Below are positions 45,163 to 56,365 of a stretch of 64,000 bases of DNA, one piece after another (positions within the stretch are counted from its first letter, which is position 1; each line of letters starts with the position of its first letter). The notes below the pieces were generated by a model that worked only from the letters and a program-made list of their open reading frames with translations, was not told the DNA's origin and did not search any database. The DNA lies in the NCBI GenBank assembly GCA_001600635.1, contig BCKL01000018.1, positions 117,974 to 181,973 of the forward strand, in the 5' to 3' direction. The DNA is from Leucosporidium creatinivorum (Eukaryota > Basidiomycota > Microbotryomycetes > Leucosporidiales > Leucosporidiaceae). A program made the translations under genes and the position numbers.

Positions 45163-48100
45163 ATGGACATTCGCACCTCCCTTCGCTCTGTAGCTCAACA
45201 GACTTGGGACGAGCACTCTATCGACCTACAACAATCTCATCGTTGGTTGGAAGGCTTCTTTGATAACCTCAAACACGCTGCTCAATCAAGGAAGGAGGGT
45301 CAACGGTGAGCTCTCGTCTCCCCCTCGCGTTTGTTTGTTGAGCGGTTCCAGTCAGCTAACAGCCTATTCTGCTACAACTACAGCCCCGTCATGTCCGAGT
45401 TGATGAAAACTCCAGGTCGCAAACGTCTCGGCACTACCACCAACCACTCTCACTCCAACGCCCTCACCGCGACCAACCCTTCGGGCCTCAAAGACCCCAT
45501 CGCGACCCTCCTCTTCCCTTCCGCTCCAGGGTTCCCTACAACTTCCTCGGCGTACAAGGGTAAAGGCAAGGAGAACTCGACTACTACACGAGGAGAAAAT
45601 GCTCCCCTCTCGCCCCGCATGATGCTCTCCCCTCTCGCTAAAGCCAAGTCGCCCTTCGGCTCCCCTCTTCGCTCGCCCATGAGGACCGCTTCGCCTCGTC
45701 CTGGACCGCCTAAACCCGCTACTCCCGTCGTCGTGGCTCCTAAGCCTATCGCTGTCGTCGTCGAACAGCCTCAGCACGTCGAGGAGGAGGAGGAAGAGCT
45801 CGAGCTCGAGGAGGATCTCGCCGAGGAAGAAGAGGAGGAGGAGGAGATCGCTCCCGCCGCCGACCTCTCCAACGTCATGGAGGAGGACGAAGAGGAGGAC
45901 GAGGATATTCTCCTAGACTCTGAGCCCGCCGCCGAGCCGACTCGCTTCTCCAACGCCAGCACCGTCCAAGAGGAGGAGCAAGCCAACCTCTCCATCATCG
46001 GCGAGGAAGCCGAAGAGGAGGAGCAACTCGCACCTCCCGTTCCTGCCCTCCCTTCGCCCCTCCCCGCTCCCGTTGCCCTCGACTCGCAGGCCTCCACCAT
46101 CCTCCCCGAAACCCAATTTTCCACCGCCGAGGCCTCCTCCCCTGCTCCTCGCGAGCAACCCACCCCTTCGCCCACCGACGCTCCCCTCCCTTCCACCACC
46201 ACCCAGCATCTCGCCCCCGGCTCCCCGCGCCCCCGAGTCGTCTCCAACGCCTCCTCCATCGCCGACGAAGCCGACGCCGACACGGCCGTCCCTCTCAACG
46301 ACGCCCCTTCGCTCCTTCGCACCAACTCGCAGCCACTCTCCTCCTCTGTTCCTGCTTCTGCTGGTGCTCCTTCGACTACAAGGACGCCGGGAGGAGGAGG
46401 CTCGGCGGCGAGGTATGGAGCGGGATCCTTCTCGGCGGCCAAGTTGGGCGTTGGGCTGGGATCGAGCCCGCCTATGACCCAAGGGAAGGGGATGAGGACT
46501 AGTACGGGAGGTGCTAGGCAGTTGAACTTTGTGGGATTGCCGAAGAAGAGCTTGGGACTTGGACTTGGGTTGGGGAGGAGTTGGGGAGGAGCGGCGGGCG
46601 AGGGAGCGAGTAGTAGTCAGGGGAGCCAGCAGAGTCAGAGTCAGGGATCCTCGGCGACGGCTTCGCAAATCAGTACGGCGCCTACCTCCCAACCCTCCTC
46701 CGCTCCTCTCTCCTCCAACGCCGGCGCTTCGACCACTACCGCCACGGGAGCGACCAAGCGCAAGTCTCTCACCACCGCCGCCGACGAGGGGCCGAACAAG
46801 ACTTCTCGGACTATGGAGCAAGACGCCAACTCGATCGAAGAGGCCGCGAGTAAGGCCAAGAGGGATGCGCTCGTCAGTCGGATGAAGAATATGCAGGCGG
46901 GGAGGCAGAGCGCTGTCGCTCAAGTTGGGGCGGGAGGGCTGCTTGGAGGGGCGCGGATGAGTGGTGTCAACGGTGGGATCATGGGACAGTCGACCAACAA
47001 GCCCGTTAGCGCTTCGTCGAACGCCGCGCCCGCGCCCGTCGTCGTCTCCCAACCTCAGCAGCAGCCCATCGTCGCCACCGCCGCCGTCGTCTCCCTCCCC
47101 ACGGCCGCTATCCCCACTCCCGCTCCCACGCCCCTCGAGCAGACCTTCACCTCCACCACCACCACCAGCGCCGTCTTCCCCAAGCCCATCACCACCGCCG
47201 CCAGCGCCGAGCCCGCTCCCTCCCTCACCCGCCGTCCCTCCGTCATGGACCGCATCAAATCCTTCGAAAAGTCGTCCACCACGGACGTTCGTCCGCCCTC
47301 GCCTTCCAAGATCCCCGCCGCCACGGCATACGCCTCGGCTCATCATTCGACGAACCGACCTGCCTCCCCTGCTGGGATCAAGATCAACCCCAAGAGCCCT
47401 ATGCGGGTCCTTTCGCCCGTCCAAGCCCAGGCTTCAAGGATCGCTAGTCCCTCGCCTGCTCGTCCTCCCCTTCCCACCGCAGCAGCGTCGAGGATCGCCT
47501 CTCCCGTCGCTCAGTCGACGAGAATGGCCACCCGCTCCTCCCCCGCCCCCGCCGCCGCTCCTCCCGTCCAACCCAAATCCCCCGCCCGCTCGCTCGCCCA
47601 TCAACGCCTCATGCACCAGCAGCAGCAGCAGGGCAGCACGACGCCCAAGTTCTCTCCTCCCCCTGCCCCTGCTGGAGCTAGCGCGAGGGGAATTTTGCAG
47701 CAGTTGGAGGATGCTCAGTCGGACGAAGATGGGGAAGGGGGAGAGATGGAGGAGGAGGAGGAGCAGAGCATCCGAGTCGTCGTTGCGCAGCGGGCTGTTT
47801 CGGTGGAGAGGGTCGAGCAGGAGGAGAGGCGGTTGGTGTCGCTGCCGAGGGAGATTGAGCATGATGGGGACGATGCGGAGATGGAGGAGCAGGATGGGGA
47901 TGATGAGAGGGATGAGGATGAGGATGTTGTCGTCGTTGTGGAGAAGGGGAGGGGAGCGCTGGCGAGCGCGATGGATGCGCCGGCGCAGACGTTGAAGCCG
48001 AGCGCGAGTAAGACGGTCATGCCTGGTACTTTTGGAGCTGGAGCTAGCGAGGAGGAGGAAGAGGAGGAGGAAGACGATGAAGTTGAGGTGGTCAACAAGG

Positions 48101-49568
48101 TTCGTTCCTTCTCTTCGCCCTCTTTGCTCCTCGGCGCCGAGCTGACCCCCTCCCTCGACACAGCCAACGACCAAGCCCACCCTCCACAAGAAGGGTTCCC
48201 AATCCTCGCTCGCCTCCTCACACTCCTCCCAATCTCAGTCGAGTGGCATGTTCTCCTCCGTCTTCGGCCACAAGGCCAGCATCAAGAAGACTGAGCCTAA
48301 GGCGCTCAAGTCGATTCAGCTCGCTGCGGCTGCTGCTCGGAAGGTGTGCTTCTGTTTTCTGCCTTCTCCACTTCTCCTCCAGCGAGGGCGAGCGCTGACC
48401 CGACGATGATGACGAACAGGAGCAAGCCGAGAAGGAGCGCAAGGCTGCCATCAAGGAGGAGAGGGAGCAGAAGCGCGCCGAGAAGAAGATGGAGGAGGAT
48501 CGGATCAAGGCGGAGGAGGAGAGGAAGATTCGTGCGGAGGGAGCGGAGAGGAAGAGGAAGGAGAGGGAGGAGCAGGCGGTCAAGAGCTCCAAGATTGTTA
48601 GGCCGAAGGCTAAGGTGCGTTTCGAGGTTCTCGGCTAGCGAGCTACAGCGCGGAGAGCTAATCCCGAGCGACGTTATACAGGTCGACGAGGAGCCCGCCA
48701 AGAAGCGCAAGGTCGACAACTCGCTCGCCTCCTCCCAAACCCGCCCCGAAATCAAGAAGCCCCAGCAGCTCCGCCCGACCAACTCGACCACCTCCCACTC
48801 CTACCAATCCTCGACTCTCAACTCCTCGCAAAACAACCGCAACCCTCTCGCCACCTCCCAAACTCGCGCCGCCCCTCCTTCCTCTTCGGCGACCACCACC
48901 CCCGCCGGCGCCAACCTCAAGACCTCCCAGTCGAGCATGATTGGCGTCAAGTTCATGGCCGCTCCTGGTGGGGCGCCTCCCGGCCGTGTTGGCGCTACTG
49001 GACAGCAGCAGAAGCCGTTCGGAACGACTTCGCAGAGCAGGCCTCCTGCTCCTCAGGCGCAGGCGGCTCCGGCGCCCCAGCCTCGCTCCGAGCCCGAGGT
49101 CTACCAAGAGCTACCTGATATCGACTCTGAGTGAGTCTTCTCGTTCTCTTTACTTCTCTCGAGCGTTTCGCTGATCCTCATCCTCGCCGCACAGGTACTC
49201 GGACTCGGGCGACGAAGGCCACGATGAGAAGGTCAAGGCTCTCCCTCATTGGGCTCAATCTCCCGCTCTCGCGGCGGCGCTCTATCGCCAGCAGCACGTC
49301 AACCCCGACGACATCTTTGGCCCTATCCCGCCTTTGTCGATGCAGGGTACGCTTCTCTCTCTCCTCTTGCTCTTAATCTTCGCCGAGCAGCTGCTGACCA
49401 CCTCCCTCGATCGACCACTCAACAGAGATCTTCAAGACCAACACTGCCCGTTTCTCCAAGCGCACCAGTTCGGCCTGCTGGGAGGGCACCGACGCGCTCA
49501 CGGCCGATGATCTCGCGCGCTACAACCAGGCAATGGGATACACTCGCGCTTCGACGAGCAAGCAGTAG
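45163..49568 (+). CDS. Inner centromere protein (INCENP/Sli15/Pic1)
   Basis: Scaffold of the chromosomal passenger complex; binds Survivin/Borealin at its N-terminus and Aurora kinase through the C-terminal IN-box. Starts MDIRTSLRSVAQQTWDEHSI and continues HRWLEGFFDNLKHAAQSRK, a helical segment expected for the centromere-targeting end. One large exon (45382-48099) is disordered, rich in Ser/Pro/Ala with acidic runs. Then come a long charged helix (EKERKAAIKEEREQKRAEKK) and the IN-box: LPDIDSEYSDSGD, LPHWAQSPALAAALYRQQ, NPDDIFGPIPPLSMQEIF. It ends RFSKRTSSACWEGTDALTAD and a short tail. An upstream in-frame ATG at 45070 would add 31 residues, but 45062-45115 looks like a leader intron, so 45163 is preferred. 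Strong open frames on the minus strand are shadows. Confidence 0.85.
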
Positions 49569-49928
49569 TCTCTCCATATTTGATAGGTTCCCTCTCTCAC
49601 CCTCTTCGCCTTTCTTGATACCTCACATTTCGCTTTACATTACCCTCACTCACGACCGCTCGAGGGCTCGCTCGTTGCAGCAGCTCCACCTCTTCATCAT
49701 TCATACATAGTCTTTGTTTGCATTTTCATTTGACGATTCTTCCCGTGCTCACAACGACGACTAATGAGAGCGAAGCGAGAGCGAGAGCGTTCGAGACCGC
49801 CGACCGAACGCCGAGCGCTTCTCACTCAATCGAGGGCGAGGCTCCGCAACTGCCGATAACGAGGTGCAGAGGTACTGAACATCCTTCTTTGCACAATGAC
49901 TGCTTTGCTACGAAGCTCGTCGAGATGC
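49569..49928. other. intergenic, between two convergent genes
   Basis: 3' flanks of the INCENP and glyoxalase II genes. No gene, RNA or repeat recognised. Confidence 0.4.
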
Positions 49929-51291
49929 TCAACCGCGGAACGAGTTCTTGGCCTCGCGCAGGTACTTCATCGCTTCGATGGGGTCTTTGGTGTTGGCCTT
50001 CTCTTCTCGTGCGAAAAGGGGGAAAGCAGTCAGCGAGCGACTCGTCTCTCACTCAGCAACCGCCGAGCCTTGTGTCTCTCTTGCGAGCAGCGACCGCCGA
50101 GCGACCGAGTCCTCCTCCGAAAGGGTTCGAACGACTCACCCTGCACAACCTCGCTCTCGGTCCTCATGAAGACGTTGAAGGCGAGCTCATCATCGATGGT
50201 GAAGACGCCGGTAGTGACCTCGTTGGTAGAGCAGAAAGCGACGAGCTCCTGGATGGCCTTGTTCTCGGGGTCGATCGACTCGGAGAAGGCCACACTGACA
50301 GAGACGTGGGCCGTCAGCTTCGGTCGAGGGAGACGAAATGCAGAGGAAGAGCTCACTTTGACGCCGTGTACTCGTGACCGACGTAGGTCTTGGTATCGCC
50401 CGGCAGCTTGGCGAGGATCTGGTTGAGGGCGACGTGCATCTCCTCTGGCGTACCCTCGAAGAATCGACCGCATCCCGAGACGAAGAGGGTGTCACTGTCG
50501 ATACCAGGCTAGTCAGCTAACGTTCGAACCCCACTCAGGGAGTCCTCAGCTCGGCGCACCCGGTGAAGACCCCTCGCTCGTTCTTCGCAGCGTCCTCGAC
50601 GTAGTAGCAGATGTGATCTTGAGTATGGCATGGCGTGTGAAGAGCAGTGACCTTGAGATCTCCGATGCTGAACGTGTCCTTGTGCTTGAGCTGCAAGCGG
50701 AGCGGTCAGCTCTCCCCACTTCAACAGCGCAGAGCGTGGAGAGGTACAACGCACGATGTTGGTAGCTCCAGGCGACTTGTCCGATCCAGCGTATACCTTG
50801 GCATCCTTGTGCTCGGCGATAAAGGCCTCGTTGCCGCCCGAGTGGTCGTTGTGGTGGTGACTGAGCGAGTGGAGGTGTGTGAGCTCTTTACTCGAGCTGC
50901 GGAAGAGCCAGGGAGTACGCACGTGGTGAGAAGGTACTCTCCAATCTCGATACCCTCCTTGTCGGCCGCTGCCTGCAGCTTGACGGGATCGTAAGGGTCG
51001 AACACGGCCGCCTTGCCCGTCGCCTCGTCCTGGAGGATGTACCTAAGCAGAGGAGGGCTGGATCAGCTCTGCAGGTACCAGACAGGTGAAACCCTACTCA
51101 CATGTAGTTGTCCGAACGGCAGGGGACGGGGATGACCTTCATCTTGCTTGAGCTGGCGAGTGGGAGAGATGCGTCAGCGAGAGCGAGAGGGAGCAGCGGT
51201 GATTGGCGTACAGAGTAGTAGAGAAGGGACGAGAGACGAGTGTGGACTGCTTGAAAGTACGAAGAGAGTTGCGAGCGAGTCGAGAGAGCAT
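49929..51291 (-). CDS. Hydroxyacylglutathione hydrolase (glyoxalase II), likely mitochondrial form
   Basis: Metallo-beta-lactamase fold enzyme hydrolysing S-lactoylglutathione to D-lactate and glutathione. Core motifs: [32 protein letters not shown], then the metal-binding [16 protein letters not shown] (THxHxDH). Also visible are [51 protein letters not shown] and a C-terminal [19 protein letters not shown] first exon upstream reads [20 protein letters not shown] then RPFSTT. It joins by a GTACGC...CGCCAG intron to [10 protein letters not shown] in frame, giving an Arg/Ser-rich mitochondrial presequence. The internal Met at 51142 could give a cytosolic form. About seven introns. Confidence 0.9.
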
Positions 51292-51629
51292 GCAGGAAGA
51301 GAGCAAGGGAGGCAGCTCGGAGGTCAACCGCATCGCCGACGAGCAGAGTTGCATCGCGGTAGAGCTGGCTCGGTATCGGAGGTGAGAGCCTAACAGTACT
51401 GTCAACGATGAGCGAGCCTTCGACTGACGCAGAAGCCCGAAGGACAAGTCCCCCGCTTTCGCCTTTCTCGGCGCCGAGAGTCCGAGAAGAGATCTGCCGC
51501 TCGAAGCTTCGCAGAGGATAATGCACCCTCCATCATGTGATAAGTACACCATATAATCATTGGACAATCTCCGCCTCTTCGTCGTCCCTCCGGCTTTCGT
51601 TCACTTCTCCTCGACTCCCACTTCACACC
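51292..51629. other. intergenic, glyoxalase II promoter side
   Basis: Upstream of glyoxalase II and downstream of the F-box-like gene, both on the minus strand. Open frames here are continuations without recognised content. Confidence 0.35.
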
Positions 51630-53325
51630 TCAGCGCTCACGAAATGGCCCGTAGAGGTCGTTCCTCACCCTCTGCACAACCATCATGACTCCTCGCTCAT
51701 CACATTTGGTCTGCAGCTCCCAGGACGGCCCGACCCACATCTCGGACTCCAGCAGCTGCAGCTCCAGTTGTCGCAGGCGAGGGAAGGAGGTCGGTTGGAC
51801 CAGCGCCAGAGCCATGTAACTCTGAGGTACCGTGGGGGCGAGGAAAGGGTCCGATGCACCACCTCTCTCCGCAATTGGGAGAAGGGTAAAGTCACACACC
51901 TGCGATGAGGTGAGGTGGGTGATGAGAGTGTCCGACAACCCCGAGCCGCCGATGGCAAGCGTGTGGAGATGGGGAAGCGCGGCGATGCTGTGCGCGATCA
52001 TCTTGGAGAAGGTGTCGCTGTAGTCGTCGGATGGGTCCGGTTCAAGGCTCCGGATACGAAGGACGAGGTTGCGAAGGGAAGGGCGAAGGCGATCGAAGAG
52101 CTGTACGAGTGCCGGTAGTTCCAAGACGTGGTCGGGGGCACCAATGGGGGGTATCGTAAGAGTAATCTCGAGGTGCCAAAGCGCTGGCGGCTGATTGGGA
52201 ATCAAAGCGAGGAGTTGTGAGGGAAGGAGGACGGCGTAAGGAGTCGCAAGCACCCTAGAGTAGAGAGTGATGAGCTGAGGTTCGTTTCATTGGGCGTGAG
52301 TGACTCACTCTAAGGGTCGAGACTGCAACTCTGGTACGAAAGGAGTATAATCCTCTCCGTAAGTCCTCTAGTCAACGACCGGGTTCGTAGCCGGGATGTA
52401 GAGGCGATCGGCGTCCATGGCGAGTATGAGCATGTAGCGGTAGTCGGCCAAGGGGGTGTTGTTCTGGTGCGTGAGGTGGAACTCGTCGACTCTGAACTCG
52501 AGCAGACCTTGAATAAGGCTCGGGTCCTGGGTCCCGAGCGCCTGATCCAGCTGAGTGTCACCGGTGTCGTCTCCGTCCGGCATAGCAGCAATGCGGAAGT
52601 GCAAGGCTGGAAGACGTCTGCCCCCTCTCCTGCAGCCGAGCCATTTGAGGACAGGCCAGAGCAGCGGGCCGAACCACTCGTCGGCGCTCTTCCACTCGAG
52701 TTGAGCTGGGTCAACGATGACCGATACAAGCTCCACCTCGTTGCACCAGGTGATCTTCTCATCCATGAGCCTCTTGAGACCTCGAAGGTGCCAGCCGCGA
52801 GTGATGTGAACTTCTCGGCGAAGTCGAGGGCGAACGAGGCGGCAGAGGTCGCGGGAGACGTAGGAGAGGGCGAGATTGGTTTGCTGGCGTTCGTGGAAGT
52901 CGGTCGACGATTGGGCGAATTCGATGACGATGGAGATGAGTTCGAGAGGGAGGGCGGGAGAGCGACGAGGGATGGAGAAGGAGGAGGCGAGAGTTCGGGA
53001 GGCGATGGCGAGTCGTGTAGCGATGTCGACGGTTTGGAGGAGGGTCAAAGGACTAGTCATGGTACGGAGCTCGTTCACTATCCCATCGAGCTCAGAGCGG
53101 AGGTCCTGTTGCGAAAGCGGCGCGAGACGCGTCGTGGTCAGCTCGTAATCGGCAGTGATCGTTCTGCAGTGCACTCACTTGACTCGTCATAGATCCTGCA
53201 TCCACCATAAGCTCTTCGATGTCCTCGACCACTCGTGAAGCGCGTTTCCGGTCGAGAGCATGCTCTGCCTCGAGGAAGAGAGAGCCCGTGAGGCGCATGA
53301 GGCCCGTCAAGAGCGACTCGTGCAT
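51630..53325 (-). CDS. F-box-like protein with in-frame TAG
   Basis: Exon 1 begins MHESLLTGLMRLTGSLFLEA. An intron (GTGAGT...GAGCTGACC...CAACAG) joins to DLRSELDGIVNELRTMTSPL. A region reading LPLELISIVIEFAQSS, then LSYVSRDLCRLVRPRLRREV, fits a fungal F-box: LP.ELIS.I..F, then .VSR....L. The following part gives EFRVDEFHLTHQNNTPLADY, MDADRLYIPATNPVVD and then TAG (52368-52370). The same frame continues RTYGEDYTPFVPELQSRPLE, crosses a normal intron and goes on as VLATPYAVLLPSQLLALIPN, then leucine-rich (LPHLHTLAIGGSGLSDTLIT). So a complete protein would need readthrough, removal of the stop, or a sequence error. F-box function (SCF substrate receptor) is inferred from one motif only. Confidence 0.5.
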
Positions 53326-53770
53326 CGTGGGAGTAGCTCAAGCTTTCGGTAGTCGATTTGAGTAGTCGGCGTCAACAAGCTGCCGACGCAGGCGATGAAG
53401 CGAGAGCGAGAAAGACGAAGGCGCGTTTCGCTGTCAGTCGCCTGCACTCGAGGAGGCGAAACGAAGCCAGAGCAGCAGCGGAGGACTGCTGGAGATATTA
53501 ATCGCTCTTGTGTTCCTTCCTCCCTTTCATCGAGTAGCCTATCTCGCTTTCGGCGCTCGCTCGGCGATGGCTCTAAGCATCTTGAAGGGGTCGAGATGAG
53601 CTGCACGAGCAGGAGGGGATGGACATACGGCTATGAATGTGGCTCAGCTACAACAAGACAGCGTCTGACCCCTAGCAACGCCAGAGCACCTATAACTCTA
53701 CGCGTCTCTCACGCGACTTTCGCTCTCTCCCTCCTGCTACAACTCGCTCTTCTCACCACACTCGCCTACC
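53326..53770. promoter_or_regulatory. divergent intergenic region
   Basis: Separates the F-box-like start (minus) from the Cys-rich protein start (plus). The last 70 bp before 53771 are pyrimidine-rich with a CTACAA box. No gene recognised. Confidence 0.3.
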
Positions 53771-54406
53771 ATGCCCGACATTATCGATCTCACCTCCTCC
53801 TCCCCAGCTGCATCACCCGCCAAGAAAGCAGCTCGCCCTCCGACCACTGTTCCCAAGGTCGCTCCCGCTCCAGCTCCCGCTCCAGCGCCCGCTGCACCCG
53901 TCGATAAAGCCCGGCTCATCTACCGAATCAACGAGATGGCCGAGGATGACCTACAAGAGATGCTCAAGTCTCTGATCAACAGAGCGAGGAGGCAGCGCGG
54001 TTGACGGAGGAGTTGGTGTTCCCGAGCTCAAAGAGGGGCAAAGGAGGGGCGAAGTATGTCTGCGAGAACTGTGGAGAGGACTTTACGTTTGAGGACAAAG
54101 TGGCGGACGACTGCGAATGCAGCTATCATCCTGGTACGTCGTTTCGCTATCCTCCTCCCGTCGCCGAGCTCACTCGTCGCCCCTCTGAACCGCTCTACCA
54201 CAGGCTTCCTCGTGCTGGATGAAGATGCCGACTGCTGGTACTCTTGGCACGAGGGGCGAGGACCCATGGACACAGCCAAGAACGAGGTGGAGATGCGAGA
54301 GGGATTCAAGTGGAGCTGCTGTGACGAGAATGCCGAGGGTGGTGGAGGCTGTGTGGATGGACATGATTGTGAGGAGAGGAATGATACGAGGAGGCCGAAG
54401 TTTTGA
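53771..54406 (+). CDS. Cys/His-rich fungal zinc-binding-like protein
   Basis: Begins MPDIIDLTSSSPAASPAKKA, which resembles a SUMO-interaction motif (IIDLTSSS), then a Pro/Ala linker and a helix, RLIYRINEMAEDDLQEMLKS. A C-terminal module follows in another frame: YVCENCGEDFTFEDKVADDC, CSYHPG, an intron, then DADCWYSWHEGRGPMD,  EGFKWSCCDENAEGGGGC and DGHDCEERN. The C-x2-C...HPG...WSCC...GC..H spacing is that of a fungal zinc-binding domain often described as C2H2-like. The two halves do not join in one frame. The first stops at 54002-54004, while the second reads through EEAARLTEELVFPSSKRG. Either a small intron near 53985 or a frameshift lies between. Confidence 0.55.
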
Positions 54407-54574
54407 GGTGTAGGGTGAGTCTAAGCCGAAATGAAGCCGCTCGGCCGAGAACTGACTTTCAACCTCTCTCACTCGCAGGTCATTAGAGAGCCGCAGCTAG
54501 TCGCAAGTGCACTGAAATCATTGTCGACAAGCTGATCAGATACTCGGCTCCCCTTCCGCCCTCGGTCCTTCTCC

Positions 54575-55278
54575 TCAAGCCTCCTTCCTCCCCTCCTTCC
54601 TCTTCTCGGCGAAGACAAACTTGAACTTGCTCTCCGCTCCGCCAATCTCCTCGCCGCCGAGCTTCCACTCCCACCTCTCCCTCATCTGCTTGTAGTCGAC
54701 GCGATCTGCGGGAAGGAGAATCGCGAAGACTAAGCCAAGGGCAAGCAAAGGGATCGCCGAGCGTCAGCTTACAGCAGGTGAGCGTATAACTCGGCCCGAC
54801 GAGAACGAGCTCGGGCGGAGGAAGCTTGGAGACGGCTTCGAGTTGGAGAATGGATGCGATGATGTCCTAGTGAACTCAGAGGGGGGTCAGCAACGGCAGA
54901 GGGAGCAAGAGCCGAGGAGCAGGCGAACCGTCACTTCCTCCTTGACCGAGTTGTACGCGATGTCAGCGGCCGCGGAGGACTGCTCTTCTTTTCTGTGAGA
55001 TGTGTGAGCGTGTCAGTGAGTAAGAACTTCAGTATAGCAGCAGCAAGTAAGAGAAGAGAGGTCCCTCCTCGTCTCGGCGCTAGTTGTCCGCCGAGGCAAG
55101 ACCTGAAGCGAGCAGCTCACCTCACGTACTTCAAGTCCACCTGTGTGACTTTCCCCTCGAGCAACAGTAACCTCGTTTCTCCCAGCTCGAGCGGGCGAAG
55201 GACCGACGATTCGGGCGAGAAGGAGCTGCGAAGCGATTTGGATGGCGAAGAGGCGGTAGAGGGTGTCAAGGGGGCCAT
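54575..55278 (-). CDS. Unknown small protein
   Basis: Four exons: MAPLTPSTASSPSKSLRSSF with LRPLELGETRLLLLEGKVTQ; then KEEQSSAAADIAYNSVKEEV; then DIIASILQLEAVSKLPPPEL and VLVGPSYTLTC; then FFAILLPADRVDYKQMRERW, EWKLGGEEIGG and a basic C-terminus. All splice joins keep frame and use usual signals, including a long first intron (about 54995-55120). No family recognised. Divergent from the coiled-coil gene at 55430, with 150 bp between the starts. Confidence 0.5.
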
Positions 55279-55429
55279 ATAGCTCTTACTGAAGCTGATT
55301 AGCTGCCTGTAGGTGATTCGAGCCGAAGGTGCTGCTTGCGAAGTGAATGGTCCAAGCTCGAGAAGCGAAACAGCTCGCTCGCAGCCAGAGCTGTCTCCTG
55401 CCGTTCACCTCACCTCTCATCCCACGCCA

Positions 55430-56365
55430 ATGAGCTCGTCAACTCGCCCCAGCGGCCGAGCTGCTGGCTCTGTACCATCTCAGCGCTCTTCCCGCTCAGC
55501 AACAACGGCCTCAGCGCCGCCTCGCGTTCGCTCTACCGCTCCCGGCACAGCTTGTACGCCTCTCGCAGAGCAGCGGCACGCGTAGAACTAACCCACAGAT
55601 CTCTACAGCAACCGCCGAGCCTCCGAAAGCCCGAGCTCCATCCTCCCGCCGCACCGCGCCTTCCTCTTCCTCCGCTCCTTCTCAGGCGCCGACATTGGAA
55701 GCTCTGACAACGCTCTACACCACCCTTCATCATCTTGGCACCCTTAGAAGCACCGCTCGCGCCTCGGACGAGGTTTATCAATCGAGCACAGCGACCTTGG
55801 AGCGCGAGCTCGAGCGTTTAGAGACGGAAGTCGGCGAGTCGAGGGAGAGGAGAGGGGTGGAGAAGGAGCTAGAGCTCTTAAGTGAGCTGCAGAGTAATGA
55901 GGGGATTGAGCGGCTGCTGGCGAGATGTGTGGAGGGTTTGGGGCGGAGCGGAGTGCTGCTGGAGGGAATTGAGAGGGCTGAGGGTGAGAAGGCGGTCAGT
56001 GAGGGAATCTGTGAGTTTGCTGAGGATAGCTGGACGAGCGAGAATCGAAGAGCTGACCTCCGCTTTCCGCCCCGAGCAGATCCCCTCCAGCTTCTTCTCG
56101 CCGAGTGCTCGATCAAGCTCGGCAAGATGGACGTTTCAAGCCTACCTCAGGTTCGACTTGTCTTCCCCTTTCATCATTCTCTCACCCACACTGAATCGGA
56201 CTCCCGCTACAGCTCTCGACTCTCCTCCCCTCCCTCCACTCCCTCGTCGAGCTTCGGCTTCAAGTTCTCACTGCCACCCGCGCAAAGATTGAGCAGGATA
56301 CGGCGGACCGAAGGATGCAGGTCGCCCACGAGTACGAGAAGCTCTTCGCGACTTCATTGGGCTGA
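55430..56365 (+). CDS. Unknown coiled-coil protein
   Basis: Starts MSSSTRPSGRAAGSVPSQRS, a basic Ser/Ala-rich head. An intron ending at CTACAG leads to SRRTAPSSSSAPSQAPTLEA, then a heptad-like helix: TLYTTLHHLGTLRSTARAS, LERELERLETEVGESRERRG, EKELELLSELQ. Later exons give PLQLLLAECSIKLGKMDVSS and LSTLLPSLHSLVELRLQVLT, ending QVAHEYEKLFATSLG and TGA at 56363-56365. Four exons join in a consistent phase. Size and coiled-coil layout would suit a kinetochore or vesicle-tether subunit, but that is a guess. Confidence 0.55.

Noticed and set aside
45913-47424. 503-codon minus-strand ORF opposite INCENP
   Set aside because: Arg/Gly-rich, no domain; an antisense shadow of a Ser/Pro/Ala-rich GC-biased exon.
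12490-52370. Nuclear code change with TAG read as an amino acid
   Set aside because: TAG is the normal terminator of many conserved genes here (Mpv17-like, MAPK, Dpb4, Rpt2, CCR4, INCENP, Lunapark), so reassignment is excluded.
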